Source: Perca fluviatilis (Eukaryota > Chordata > Actinopteri > Perciformes > Percidae). Taken from it: a DNA stretch of 64,000 nucleotides. The notes below the pieces were generated by a model. That model saw only the letters and a list, made by a program, of their open reading frames with translations. It had not been told where the DNA came from and made no database searches. The stretch spans positions 16,469,224-16,533,223 of the forward strand of contig NC_053114.1 of NCBI RefSeq assembly GCF_010015445.1, given 5' to 3'. A program made the position numbers and the translations under genes. Below are positions 1 through 11,716 of this stretch, one piece after another (within the stretch, counting starts at the first letter, position 1; every line of letters begins with the position of its first letter).

Positions 1-48
1 AAGGTCTGATTCATACATCAGCACAACTCAAGCATGTAAGGATACATA

Positions 49-50
49 CA

Positions 51-79
<29 letters not shown>
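49..79. repeat. (CA)n microsatellite
   Basis: An uninterrupted CA dinucleotide run just inside the proposed itga11 intron 1, about 30 bp from the donor site. Confidence 0.95.
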
Positions 80-81
<2 letters not shown>

Positions 82-109
82 CATACATACATAAACACCT
101 TTCACTCAC

Positions 110-158
110 CTAACTGCTGGCTGCAGATCCAGAGCAGGAGGAAGCAGTAGTACTCCAT
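110..158 (-). CDS. itga11: Putative first coding exon of an integrin alpha gene (itga11-like), signal peptide
   Basis: On the - strand an ATG at 158-156 opens a frame reading MEYYCFLLLWICSQQL plus one base. It is followed by a good donor (exon ...TTAG, then GTGAGTG at 109-103). A short polar start, a hydrophobic core (FLLLWI) and a small/polar end make a plausible secretory signal peptide. The exon would end in phase 1, as I recall for first exons of collagen-binding integrin alpha chains. No integrin domain is visible here; the rest of the gene would lie left of the window. The name rests on mammalian synteny, where ITGA11 and CORO2B are neighbours in head-to-head orientation, matching coro2b on the + strand at 27 kb. 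The frame stays open upstream to another ATG at 461, but only the ATG at 158 sits directly before a signal-like segment. It could also be a chance frame or a different secreted protein. Confidence 0.45.
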
Positions 159-190
159 ATGTTTGCCGGTGCAAGCGTGCATGCATGTGT

Positions 191-229
<39 letters not shown>

Positions 230-480
230 TGTGTGTGTGGGTGAGGGTGTGTGTGAGTGATGACTGCTGTGAGAGTGTATGTGGTGGGCTGAGCAAAAGA
301 GAACCAGTGGCGGGCACAGTTAAAGATCTCACTCTGATTGACTCTAAGTCTAAGTTAAAGCGCTGCCTATATCTTGGGAAAGTAGGAGGGGACTGTAGAA
401 GGAGAAGAAGGAGGAGGTCCATTCTGACATAGCAGGCAGGAATACTCAGCCTCTCACACATTCATTCAACTGACTTTGAC
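159..480 (-). promoter_or_regulatory. Putative 5' UTR / upstream region of the itga11-like exon, with a (TG)n tract
   Basis: This is the - strand sequence upstream of the signal-peptide ATG. It contains a CA/TG tract at 186-239 and a pyrimidine-rich stretch (- strand) near 390-425. No clear TATA box or initiator is visible, so the transcription start is unknown. The reading frame remains open through this region up to an ATG at 461, so an N-terminally longer product cannot be excluded. The CA tract would then encode His/Thr repeats, which is unlikely in a signal region. Confidence 0.3.
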
Positions 481-509
481 TGGGTGAATACTCTCAAATG
501 GATCATTAA

Positions 510-1134
510 AGTGGTGGAATGAAACAATGTACATTTATTCAAGAACTGTACTGCACTAAAACTTTGACGTACTTGTACTTTACATGCTACTTGCGTCTTC
601 CCTACATTTCAGAGGGTAAATATTTTACTTTTTACTCCACTACGTTAATCTGACACTTGGTTACTTTTTATAAAAACAATATGCTTACTACAACAATAAA
701 ATGCTCTTACAAGTATTCGTTAGTGATAAACACAGAATAATATTATACTTTATAATATGGTGATGGCGCAGTGGATATGACACATGCCTTTGGTGTGGGA
801 GATCTGGGCGATACATCAACCAATGTGTCCCTGAGAAAGACACTTAACCCTAGTTGCTCCAGAGGTGTGCGACCTCTGACATATATAGCAATTGTAAATC
901 GCTTTGGATTAAAGCCTCAGCTAAATGACACTATAACACTGTGAAAGTAGACATTCTGTATGTTTAGTACTTTTACTTTTGATACTTTTAGTACATTGCT
1001 GATAATATTTCAGTTTTTTTTTTACTTAAGTATCATTTTGAATTCACGACTTCAGGACTTGTAATGCAGTATTTTTGGACCACTGTATTTCTACTTTTAC
1101 TTAATAAAAATATCTGAGTACTCTTTCCACCACT
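510..1134. mobile_element. Non-autonomous element with AGTGGTGGA ends, carrying a nested SINE
   Basis: The left end AGTGGTGGA (510-518) is mirrored by TCCACCACT (1126-1134). The interior is rich in stretches such as TACTTGTACTTTAC and GAGTACTCTTTCC, typical of a very common fish interspersed repeat. A related fragment occurs at 54490-54700. A tRNA-like SINE at about 759-930 splits this copy. There is no coding capacity. Confidence 0.65.
759..930 (+). mobile_element. tRNA-derived SINE (V-SINE-like), degenerate
   Basis: The head resembles a tRNA (A-box-like GATGGCGCAGTGGATATG), followed by a decayed B-box region near 808-815. A conserved middle (GACACTTAACCCTAGTTGCTCC) is followed by a tail close to CGCTTTGGATTAAAGC...CAGCTAAATGAC. 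That tail pattern is shared by many fish SINEs, which are mobilised by LINEs. It sits inside the AGTGGTGGA element, so it is the younger insertion. Confidence 0.7.
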
Positions 1135-1482
1135 GGATATTTATGATGACATACATTTAAAGGAATTGGGTTTTGAGCTGTTAAGATGTGAATGAATTAA
1201 AAGTGTCAATCTTTTCACTACAAGTTTCAAATAAAAATGTGTCAATCAGAGCTAATTTGTACATTATAGTTATACGTACATGTACAAGTCACTTAACAGA
1301 AAAGTGTGATATTTACTTCACAGCTTGGAAGACAGCAGTGTTTCTTGATAGAGAATGAAATTAAATCATGAACCAAAAAACATTTCCAAAGATATTTCAA
1401 GTGAATCTGAAGGAACATACAGTAGATCAGTATTTTTTCAGATTACAGACCATCAGACTCAAGCTATGCACCACAAATGCTA

Positions 1483-1562
1483 AAAAACACACCGGGCGCG
1501 TTAACGCTGCGTAACCGTCACGTTAGCGTCCTGTAGTGTTGCGTACGCACCCGGTGTATTTT
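1483..1562. repeat. Short GC-rich inverted repeat
   Basis: Arms AAAAACACACCGGGCGCG (1483-1500) and GCGTACGCACCCGGTGTATT (1541-1560) are near reverse complements around a 40-bp CpG-rich loop. It may be the end of a decayed transposon or a stem-loop. It is unlike the AT-rich flanks. Confidence 0.45.
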
Positions 1563-1817
1563 CACGGTTAGAAATCACCCTGCCACGTCTGATTGGTGTG
1601 GCGCATTTGCACGGGATAAGCGAAGTCTGGCAGTATGTCAAGGCTCTGTCAAAATATTAATTTCTAACTGCCACCACAGCCAGTATGACCCCAAATCAAG
1701 ATACTGATTCGCACGGGACTAATATTAGTAAATGACCTCTGTGTTTTGCAAAATATGGTAGGTAATTTGCAGTACAATTTTTACTTGACATTACGAACAT
1801 GGCAGATTCACACAGGA

Positions 1818-2695
1818 TTAAAGGTCCTATGACATGTTACTTTTTGGATGCTTTTATAGGCCTTAGTGGGCCCCTAATACTGTATCTGAAGTCTCTTTCC
1901 CAAAATTCAGCCTTGGTGCAGAATTACAGCTACTACGAGCCAGTCCCACAATGAGCTTTCCTTAGTATGTGCCATTTCTGTGTCCGTAGCTTTAAATGCT
2001 ATTGAGGAGGAGAGAGGGGGGGCAAGGTGGCGGGTGGGGGTGTGGGTTTTGACCAATATGCTACGCTTGCCAAGCTGTTTATAAGCTATGATGTCTCTCT
2101 TTATCAGGGGGGAAAATCGGGGAAAAAAAAAAAAAAATCCCCTTATGACATCATAAAGGGAAGATTCCACATTGGCCCATCTGAACTTTCATTTGTCTTG
2201 CCTCGCCGAAATACTTCCGCCAAACCACTAACGTTATTCAAACAACACTGAAGCAAGCTGACAGCGGAGCTACGCCCACTTTTCTACAACAACCTAATGT
2301 TACCAGTGGTCAAGGTAGTGTTTAAACAGCAATCTTACAACTATTTTGTTTTGAAAAGGAAGCATGTTAAAGTTGTTAGTATGTGTATTTATTTAATTAA
2401 GTTTATTTTACTACTTAGATTCTGTAACTGTTTCATGCATTTTTATATTCTGACAGTACTGAATACTGACAGTAAAATAAGCCATTATAAACCTATATAA
2501 AGAGCCAGTCAAGCTAAAGAAAGAAAATACCGTGATATACTGGGAAACCACCAGAATCTTAAAAAATACTGTGATACAAATTTTTGGTCATACCGCCCAG
2601 CACTACACTGGGGGACCATAGGCAGGCTAGGGGAACTCATATTAATGTTAAAAAAAACCTCATAAAGTGAAGTTTTCATGCCATGGGACCTTTAA
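1818..2695. mobile_element. TTAA-flanked MITE (piggyBac-like ends) with internal insertion
   Basis: TTAA at 1818-1821 is followed by AGGTCCTATGACATG; the right end CATGCCATGGGACCT is followed by TTAA at 2692-2695. These are matching terminal inverted repeats with a TTAA target site, as used by piggyBac-type elements. The interior includes a G-rich segment at 2005-2045. It appears interrupted between about 2198 and 2605 by a second element, whose end reads GGTCATACCGCCCAGCACTA. Open frames here are not coding. Confidence 0.7.
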
Positions 2696-5600
2696 GATTA
2701 AATAGTCCTCTGTGAATAATGCTATATTCATTCATGTTTTCTTTCGTTCTGTCAGGCATGTCAGACAGTGTAATTACCTTAAGGTGCTATATGAATAAAA
2801 TACACATAAAACTGCTAAAAAGCAATCTTTTTTATATTACCAATGGGTCAAATGACTGTGTAATGTGAAAGGTGTTGCTCAACTCTGCAGTTCCCTTTTA
2901 CGGAATGCAACTTTAATGTTTTGATACACCTTCACCTCTCTCGGTAGCGTCATTGTCAGCTGCAGCAGGCATGTTATCATCATGTTATCTCATACCCTAA
3001 TATGCTATGGAAGGACAAAGTTAGCGACTAGATAGATAATGGAGCATTTAGCAGTTAAAGGGTCCAATATTTCCCTCTAAAATTAGCAAAGACCAAAACT
3101 CTTTGTTAAGTAAACTTAAAAGCTGCTAATATGTTAAGTGTTGTGTTCACAGCTTGTTCTACTTGGTACTGGATAAAGTGAACTAGGAAGAAGCTGCGTC
3201 TTAGATTTTAAAATGACAGAATGAAAGGATACTACAGGTTTAGGTTGATAGTAAAATATAGTGTAGGAGCCCTGAGGTGATGCTTACAGGAAGTAGTGAA
3301 TTAAGATGATAGATAAGAATAAGTAGCCTTTAACAAATAGGTGTAGTGTACATCTTTCCTTGAGTACCACACAAAGTATCCTGGGCAGAGAGGCGGTCAA
3401 ACAGCCCATATGAGACTCTGAAGTGCCTCTCTAATAGAGGTAATCCATGTCACACATCCAGATCTGACATCTATCCTCTGAGCAGCTGTCTATCTGAAAA
3501 TCTTTCAAACTGATAAATATACATCTTCAGACACTTGCTCTTGGTTTGCAATCAGCCCTTCTTTTTTCAACACAGAAGCAACCTCAGATCACATAAATCA
3601 AGGCAGTGTTTGTGCTAAACAACTTAGGATAACCAAGCCTTAAGAAACAAAAAAAGAGACTTGCTTTCATCAAGGGTGCTTAAAAGCTCATTGGTTTTTT
3701 TCCCCTTACTTTACTACTTCTCCTCAGCCGACTGCAGGCCCACTTGTTTCTTTCAAGTCAGAAAATAAAGCCTTGTGCCTGTCAATGTGCACATAGCACT
3801 GCAGATGTAAATTCCAATGGGCAGGGTTCTTGAAATGAGTAACTGCACCAGGTGTGTGAAAGTAAGTGATACTCCAAGGCTGGATATATTACAAATGTCT
3901 GCATTTGATGTTAGGACTTTTCATCTGTCTAAAAAGCATCAACATGATATTATGGTGTGCTTCCTGCTGACATTATATTGTTTTAAGGCAAAAGAAATTC
4001 TACAGGGTTTTCCAGGTTACATCACGAGCATACAGTGATTTCCTCAGGCAGACTAACAAGACAATGCAACAAAGAAATGTTTTAAAAGGCAGCATTCCTG
4101 CCCATCAAACTCTATCAAAATAAAATGTTCCCAAATTGGAGGGGAAAATGAGAAGTTATATGGGTTTAGCAGTCATAAAGTTCTTCATGAACATGAAAAG
4201 TTTCATAACAAGGATTGTTTCATCCAGTATTGTGGGTACAAACTCATAGCTCAAGAATCTCCCACTGTCAGCTTGTAAGACACACGATAGATCAGAAGGG
4301 ACCCTACAATTAAGATCTGGTGCTCTGAATGAATGAAGGCAGTGTGCCAGTGCAGTTAAGGAGTTGGGCTCTACATGTATTTGTCAGTGTTTCAAGACCA
4401 GAGGGGGGTGGTGGGGAATTCTCCCCAATGCTTTTCTGCTAACCTAAATTGCCATGCAGATATTTAGCTCGGTCGGTAAGGGGGGACTGGGGGTAGGGGG
4501 ACTGGAGGTGATCTAAACGGGGAGTAAAAAATTGGGTTTTGAAATTCTTTTTCCCTCTTCCAGCCCATATAAGCCGTACAGACTCCCACTGTCAAGTGTG
4601 GCCTGAAATCAATACTGCACAGGAGCTGCATTTACCTCACCTTCTCAAGGTCCTCGCCAACACCATACCACAACTGCAAGCAATTACTTTAATCACCCCA
4701 GGATTATCTGTTTGTGTGCAATATATATGGACTGTCTCCTCAGGCTAGAACGGGAGCTTTAGCCAGACACAGGACAAGTCCTCTGGGATCAGACGTAAAG
4801 AATCAAGTAGCCAACCCCCATAAGAGTTCAGGCTGGGTGCGTGCCTCATATTAAGACCCAGCATCTATAACCCATCATAATGTTGTCACGTTTGAGGCCC
4901 CCCAAGGCTGGTCTTTGGAGTTTTTATTCAACTTCTTCTGCATTGCTTCTTTCTGAAACATTATTACTTAAGCATTAGCTCAGGCCACGGAATTCTTCAG
5001 TGAAACGGAAGCTGTTTACATTTTTCAAGCTGCTCTTTAAAGATGCATTGCTTGATTTGTGACCACTAGGGGGGGAGGTAAAACAAATACACAATTCTCC
5101 CCAATGCTTTAATGCTAACTAAAATTGTCATGTAGGTTGTTACATCACTGTCAGTGGGAGAAGGAGACTGGAGTCGCAAAAAAAATAAATAATTTTGACA
5201 GCCCCTTGGTGCATCTAAATTTGCATTAATAGCTCAACAATTCCAACAATACAAGTGCAATAACATTGCAAAACAAAACAAAAGCAACTTCAGTCCAAAA
5301 ATATTGTTCTCTGCACAGATACAAATAGCAATGTATATGAACACCCCTTAGAGCTAAAGACAGTACTTTCCCTGACGCTAAACCTGCCAATAATAAATGC
5401 TATACAGTAGACCTTTGTTTTTAAAGCCAAGCGGGCACAAATACTTTTCAGTTTTGTTGTAAACGAAGAAAACTATATCTCTCTCACTTCTCCGCTCCTC
5501 TCTCAGATATCTCTCGGTCTCCGAGGATGGAATTCCCCAAAAGTACATGGGATCTAAAGCACCAAAACAATGCAAGGAAGTGTTCACCCTTTGACTCAAA

Positions 5601-6163
5601 TAGATGAACACTCTGGGGTTTGAAGTCTCCACCATCGACTGACACTGGAAGGTCCATATGCAGTCTTTATGCCCATAGTCCCATATCCTGTCGTCAGAAG
5701 TCATCTCCAGTTCTCTGTTACTGCCTACGATATTTCTCGGAAATTGTTCTTCAAACATTCAACTGTACATGCTGAAGCTTATGGCCCGTGGAGAGGTTAT
5801 TTTCCACTAATCACAGCCAAGTAAGGCAGGGGCAGGATGAAACAATGAATGGTTTTTAAAGCAATAGAGCACCCACACAAAGCCCTCCAAGGAGCTTTTT
5901 GAAACATGTTGCTGTTTCAGCAGCTTGTTTTTGGCCCAGTATCATCTTCTGTGAGGACGGCAGGGAGAGACTACTGCACAGTTCCAGCAAGTAGCCCTGC
6001 TTAAAGCATTAACCTCGAGAAAGTGTTGGGAGATCATCTGCGGGAAGCTCTCTGTCAACCATTATGTGCTGTAGAATACATGAACCAAAGAAGACTTCCA
6101 TCTATTATCCAAAATGTAAAAATGGTTTGACAGGTTAAAATCATAGGTTAACATTTCTGTATT
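2696..6163. other. Intergenic, no gene recognised
   Basis: AT-rich DNA with weak repeat signals. Two diverged direct copies of a block of about 150 bp lie near 4395-4540 and 5055-5200. They share CTCCCCAATGCTTT followed by GCTAAC and AAATTG.CATG. A 126-codon - strand open frame at 5378-5758 is discussed under findings. Nothing else could be supported. Confidence 0.5.
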
Positions 6164-6334
6164 CTTTTTTTTGCCTTTATTGGCTAGGACAGCTTAAGAC
6201 AGGAAAATTGGAGAGAGAGGGGATGACATGCAGCAAAGGACCGCATGTTGGAATCAAACCTGGGCCGCTGTGGCAAGGACTGAGCCCCAGCACATGGGTC
6301 GCACGCTCAACCAGGTGAGCTACCAGAGCGCCCA
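6164..6334 (-). mobile_element. tRNA-derived SINE, nearly intact
   Basis: Read on the - strand it begins GGGCGCTCTGGTAGCTCACC, with an A-box (TAGCTCACCTGG). A B-box (GGTTTGATTCC) follows about 50 nt downstream. The body ends in AATAAAGGCAAAAAAAA, an A-rich tail. Flanking ACATTTCTG (6151-6159) and ACATTCTG (6334-6341) look like a target-site duplication. This is a pol III-type retroposon and not a functional tRNA: the sequence after the head does not fold as a tRNA 3' half. Confidence 0.85.
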
Positions 6335-7042
6335 CATTCTGATGTAAAAAGTATTTTTCACTCATTTCAATATGTAATATATTTCATGTATATTTCAGAT
6401 CTGTAATTTAAGCAAACCTGCCAACATTTTCTATTACTATTAAGTCCTGCTTTTAAAATGTTTCTTAAATAAGGGCTCTTAAATCATAAGCACAAACATG
6501 TTTTTACAGCAATAAATCTCTAACAATACAATCGTTTTTGCAATGTATTTTTTTTGTATGCTAACCAGACTACACTTTTCAGATATGATGTGGTGAAGTA
6601 AAAATAATAATGTTCCTCTTACAATCATTTTCCTCTTTGAAATGTTAAAATAAAAAAAGGAAAAATACAAAGTTGCACAAATAACTCAAATGTATACTTA
6701 AATGATGTAATAAAGTCAATCAACCTTGTTCATTTATACTAAATCAAATGTTAAAGCTGTAATCTCCAAGATTTTAATTTAAATCAATGTCTGTTAAGTC
6801 ACCATCTGTTGCTGAAGGAGCTAACAAAAAGATGATTGAGCTGATAAAAAAGTATTGCAATATTTATATATGTGCAGTATTACAAACTGGGTGTCTGGCA
6901 TGAAATCACCAGGAAAAAATGCTTTTCTGTTTTCCTCCTTTTAAATGTATACACACAAAAAATGGAGCAAACTATTCTGAAAACTTGAAACATGTATCAA
7001 CAAGACTCCAGACCATAGCAATAGAATGAGATTATTCTATTT

Positions 7043-7320
7043 CAAGTGAAGTCAACTTTATTGTCAATCCTGCAATATGTGCCAGACAGCAATTGAAAAT
7101 ATGTTTCTCTCTGACCTACGGTGCAATAAGGACACGTACAACAAGTATAATATAAAAAAAGATAAGAAATATATACAAATAAGATTAAGAAAGATAAGTT
7201 AAATATACAATTAAAAAGATAATATGTACAATACATTAACACATGCTAAATAGTGCAAAGGTAAGGCAAAATCAAACAGTACAGAAAACTAAAGATAAAG
7301 ATAGTAAAATGTGCAATATT
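7043..7320. repeat. Dispersed fish repeat (3'-end-like fragment, unclassified)
   Basis: Starts AAGTGAAGTCAACTTTATTG and continues with GTGCAATAAGG and A-rich GTGCAA blocks. I recognise this as a high-copy teleost interspersed repeat but cannot assign a superfamily. Confidence 0.5.
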
Positions 7321-7542
7321 TCATTATCCAGACTGCAAACTCTCAGCAATATTCCACTGTTTTCACACAAATACAAATTCTAAATCAACCAGGACTGAAA
7401 TATTAAGGATTGCCACTTTAAATTAACATATTAAATAAATAAAAACATACAGTGTCAAATTGTATCCTTGATTATATTTATTATGGTTCAAGATTTAAAC
7501 CCAGGTCTTTTGTTTCACCAAATGTATTAAATCATCTTTCAG

Positions 7543-7675
7543 GAATGAGAGGAGACGGTCAACCACTGTTGAAGCAATGCGAGCGGATTTGGATGAGGAG
7601 AACTTGAGTGACAGGATGCAGGCCGGCAGGAATTCAGTGGTTTTTAGGCTGCCACGCAGAAATCCTGTTACTTAA
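7543..7675 (+). other. Possible small terminal exon or transposase-tail remnant
   Basis: An acceptor-like CATCTTTCAG ends at 7542. The following frame (offset by one base) is open for 43 codons to TAA at 7673-7675. It encodes an Arg/Asp/Glu-rich peptide beginning NERRRSTTVEAMRADLDEEN and ending RLPRRNPVT. Its GC content is above that of the AT-rich flanks. There is no recognised family and no partner exon. A stop-free run of this length is not rare by chance, so this is a weak candidate. Confidence 0.2.
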
Positions 7676-8399
7676 CAGAAGGTACGGTGTGTGTTTTAAA
7701 TTATTTTTGGGGGTTAGAGAGTATCTTGAAGCCTTTCTTGCTGTTACTGTATGAGTATGCATGTGGTTTAGGAAGATTCCTCTGTTGTAGGAAAGTTATG
7801 TGTATACTCCACCTATAAGCATGATTATACTTTGATGAGTAAATAAACATAGCAAGGATATCTTTCTGTGTGTGTGCTAAACTTCAGTTGTTCTTTATTT
7901 GGACTGTGTATGTTTCCTAAAGATGGCATTTAGAATAAATACTCAATCATACATGTAAACTCAACCTTAGATCTATGGTTCTAAGCTTCAAAGACTGTCC
8001 ACCCACATCTAAGTTGAAGAGGAAATACATCCCACATATCTTTAAGTGCAAGTCGTCTTTGGGAACTGCAAATCGGAAATGCAGAGTTGGCTGAAAAATA
8101 GGCAACCAACTCCCATAATTCATTTTCTTTGCCTAATTATTCCTTTTATGGTCATGGAAAGCTGAAGCAGAAAGTTACCGCAAACAAGCCAAACAGTCCT
8201 GGCACAGATAGGCAGGCACAATTCATGGCTTTGGACAATGTCTCCAAGCAATCAGAACTACGCATTTGGGTAATTATTAGGCCTATCTCATAAAATGTGC
8301 CTTTGTAGTGTTCTGTATAGAATTTGGCAAATGACTTACCCCAAGTAAATGACCTTCAGTTAGAGAATTTTTTAACCTGCATTTAGTGGCCAATAATCT

Positions 8400-8830
8400 A
8401 CATCTTAAAAGGTACTTTTTAATATAATTTCTAACATGTTCTCATACCCAAACGGCAGACAACATTGTTGCCAATAACTCCCAAAACGACATATATGACT
8501 ATTCCTTCTATTTAACATGTTAAATGGTGATACGGTGGCAGTTCAGAACACGTGATTGTTCTATTTAACGTTATGAAACGGTTACAGTTATGAACACGTG
8601 GTTAACGTTGTGAAACTAAACTACTTGGTTAGGTTTAGGCAACAAAAATACTTGGATTACGTTTTGAAAAAGATGATGGTTTTGGGTTAAATGAGTAAGT
8701 TTGACATGGACATAAGTGGACATATGGAGACTTTTGCGCTCTTTATACTACGTCACCTGACTTCCTCCTTTGCTGCCGCAATAATTACTAGAACCACTAG
8801 AGGTCTGCCTAACGTGAGGAAGGTCAGCCT
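8400..8830. repeat. Dispersed fish repeat with AACGTNGTGAAAC motifs
   Basis: Contains repeated motifs such as AACGTTATGAAAC and AACGTTGTGAAAC, then GGTTAGGTTTAGGCAACAAA and ACTTCCTCCTTTGCTGCCGC. This is a high-copy teleost repeat without recognisable coding capacity. No clear ends were found. Confidence 0.5.
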
Positions 8831-9266
8831 ATTAATATATAAATATTAGCCACAACAGCTTCATATGGTTTTGCCTGTGGTTCTTCAGCTTGCTGAACCT
8901 TTAACTTTCCTGCTGTCCATATTCACCCAACCTACTTATCCTGTTGACACTACAGCTGAATAACAAAAACCTATTAGTATCTACAGGACTCTGTTATAAG
9001 CCACTTAATAGTTTGTCAGGGGACGTAAATTCATCAGTCTTAGATGGCCTTTACTCAGCGTTTCTGAGATTTGGCATGCTAGTACTGTACTTGGGTCATC
9101 TCCTGCTATTGGATCCACATTGGAGGTCCAAATCAATTTAGGAGTTTGAAAGGGGAACAATCATCACAGGAACTATGAAAAAAATGGTTTTTAGCCAATA
9201 GTCAACTCAACTTGCCTCCTTAGTACACTGTTCAGCTCTTTTTTGTTTGTTACCATGTGTCCACTC

Positions 9267-10013
9267 AGCCCGGTCTCACGGCAGTTCGTGTAAATGTCAA
9301 CGTTATTCTTAATCTATTGATACGTGTTCACGGAGACGTTTTTGTCGGAAAATGTGAAGTAATCTATTTCAATGGGAAGCATATTTTGTGGCCACAGCAC
9401 AAAAATAGTAGGGAGTAATATAAAAAGCTGAAAATCCGCGTAGGGAGGTTGGTCGGGGTGGTGGATGGGTCAAACAACACAGGACTTTCACCCGGGCGAG
9501 CGGGGATCGTGTCCCGCGTGTGGCGCTTTGTTTCCCGGGGATGGCGTCCCTGCGTGTGGCGTTTTGTCCCGCGTGTTACTGTGGCGCGTCTCCCGACGTT
9601 TAAGGCGCCCTTTTCCCGTAAGGTTTTTCCTAAACCCAACCTCCGCCATCCCGTTATTGTGGCGCGTCCCCAGTGGGCCGCCTCACGGCCGACTCCCAAC
9701 TTATGGAGCTTCGCAGCGTTTTGTCCCGCGTGTAACTGTGGCGCGTCTCCCGGCGTTTAAGGCGCCCTTTCCCCATAATGTTTTTCCTAAACCCAACCTC
9801 CGCCATCCCGTTATTGAGGCGCGTCCCCAGTGGGCCGCCTGGCGGGCTCCTCCCGGCTTATGAAGCTTCCTTTTCGGCCGCCTCCCGGCGTCCTTTCCCC
9901 GAGAAAATAACGTGATATTTACACTTAAAAAACGAGAAAAACGTCTCTGTGAACACTTATCAATAGATTAAGAATAACGTTGACATTTACACGAACTGCC
10001 GTGAGACCGGGTT
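9267..10013. mobile_element. hAT-type non-autonomous transposon with CpG-rich core
   Basis: Terminal inverted repeats of about 70 bp: the left end begins CCCGGTCTCACGGCAGTTCG at 9269, and the right end is its reverse complement ending GTGAGACCGGG at 10011. GTCCACTC flanks both sides (about 9259-9266 and 10015-10022), a 7-8 bp target duplication as expected for hAT. The core (9430-9900) is very GC/CpG-rich. It contains two direct repeats offset by 157 bp (starting 9559 and 9716), each including TTTTTCCTAAACCCAACCTC. Overlapping open frames of 100-130 codons here result from base composition. Confidence 0.8.
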
Positions 10014-10505
10014 GGTCCACTCCATGAATTTCCCAACAGACACAATTTCATTACTAGTTTGATGTTTATGGAACATCTCAATATATTGAATATTAAAAAT
10101 GAACATATAAAGAGCCACATACAGAGAATGAGAGAAGTAAATGTTTCTGTCTGAGCTCGAGTGAGTCATTCTAACTTTTCCAGATCTCTGGCAGGGCATT
10201 GTGCAGGTTGAGTTGTGCCAGTAGCAATAGTGGGAAATAGACTAATGTGGAAACTAAACCCACACGCCACAAGATGGACGACAATGGAACGCCGCAAAGC
10301 TCACACATTCAGATTCGGGGCAAAAGCATGTCTCTCGACACCCAGCTTAAACACAAAGCCTTGCTGCACATATGGAAATTACTTCTATGGACTTAGTAAT
10401 GTGCTATTTGTCAGAAAGGATTTTTCCCATTCTGCTTTCTATCAATAAATACAATAGTGCAGACTGTGAGACGGTAATAGACAAATAATACACAATCAGC
10501 TCTTA

Positions 10506-11002
10506 CTCCTCATTTCCACCAACTGCGGAACGGCTGCGGATCAGCTGCGCTGCATGTGGGCCCCGTGCTCCGCCGTCAGTCAATACCCACCAGGTCCGGA
10601 TTTGATGCATAATGGCTGCGGCCATGACTGACAGCCGAAGTCACGAGGACCCACGAGATCTCGCGAATTCACGTAGAGTAGAACCACAAAACCAACAAAT
10701 TGTTTCCATCTAGAGGAGTAGAGGGGAAACAACTCGCTGTGAGCACGGTGTATTTTATTTTGAAAATTAACCGGATATTTTATTTTGTTTCGGTGCTCGA
10801 TTTCCTGTCCCGCACAATCTGAATTGTGCTGAATTGCTACGGAGCTCTCCGGCGTCCGGCAAAAATAGAAGCTCTGCGTATCGCCGGACCTAGGACGGAG
10901 TCGGAACGCAGCCGTTTCCATTGACTTTAATGGAAATCTATTGACTCTGCCGCCGTTCCGGAGCGGATCCGCAGATGTTCCGCAGTTGGTGGAAATTGGG
11001 GG
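10506..11002. mobile_element. GC-rich MITE with TTA target site (Harbinger-like), copy 1
   Basis: The ends read CTCCTCATTTCCACCAACTG and, on the opposite strand, CCCCCAATTTCCACCAACTG. The trinucleotide TTA lies just outside each end (10503-10505, 11003-11005), as for PIF/Harbinger elements. The interior has many CTGCGGAACGG-type motifs near the ends. A second copy in opposite orientation lies at 44977-45519. Confidence 0.65.
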
Positions 11003-11716
11003 TTATACAAACCACATTCTTGTAGTTGTGTTACTTTCCACGACAAAAAAAAAAAAAAAATGAATTACGTTCACTCACCACATTCCTAAATCCAATCATG
11101 CAACTCACAACTCAAAAGTCCACATACTGTACAGAGACTTAGGTCATAACGTCCTGTGGTCTCACATAAACTTCTGCCTCTGTCATGTCTTCATCATGGG
11201 AGAACACACACTCCTGTTTCATTGCGTTTGCATTTACATTCATTGTGAGACAGATGGAAAAACTGTACTAGGCTTTTTTTCTCCTCTTGGAACTCAATGG
11301 AAAACCAAACTGTCTACAATTTTCTTCTTGTAATTATTAGGTTTCACGAAGCTTATACGCAATTGTCTGTTGCAGGTTGACCACTCAAGCACCAAGTTAA
11401 GTCCCTCTCACAGACTTTTTAAATCCAATCCTTATGACAACACATCAATGGTTAATGCAACACATCTTGTGGTGTTTCCAAAGGGAAAGTCTATGTGTGA
11501 TGGTATTTTATGCTGTTTTACACCCTGGCAGCTACTGTTCCAACGAGAGTCTGTTTATTTTCGTACCAGGCTTGGCAGTTTGTTTGCTCAGGAGAAGACA
11601 GATTTAGTTTCTCTAACTATGTTTGTATTTTTCAAAGAACTATTTCATTTGGCAAGCAGAAGGTGTCTGCCCTATATGGGTTCTAATCCAGTGATAGTTT
11701 GTGCTGTACATTTTGT

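Noticed and set aside
6177..6365. tRNA gene suggested by A-box and B-box
   Set aside because: The sequence lacks a foldable anticodon/T-arm arrangement, has an A-rich tail and a target duplication, so it is a SINE.
9465..9863. 132-codon frame and overlapping 103/111-codon frames
   Set aside because: They lie in the CpG-rich core of a hAT-type element; several frames are open at once because of composition and the 157-bp duplication.
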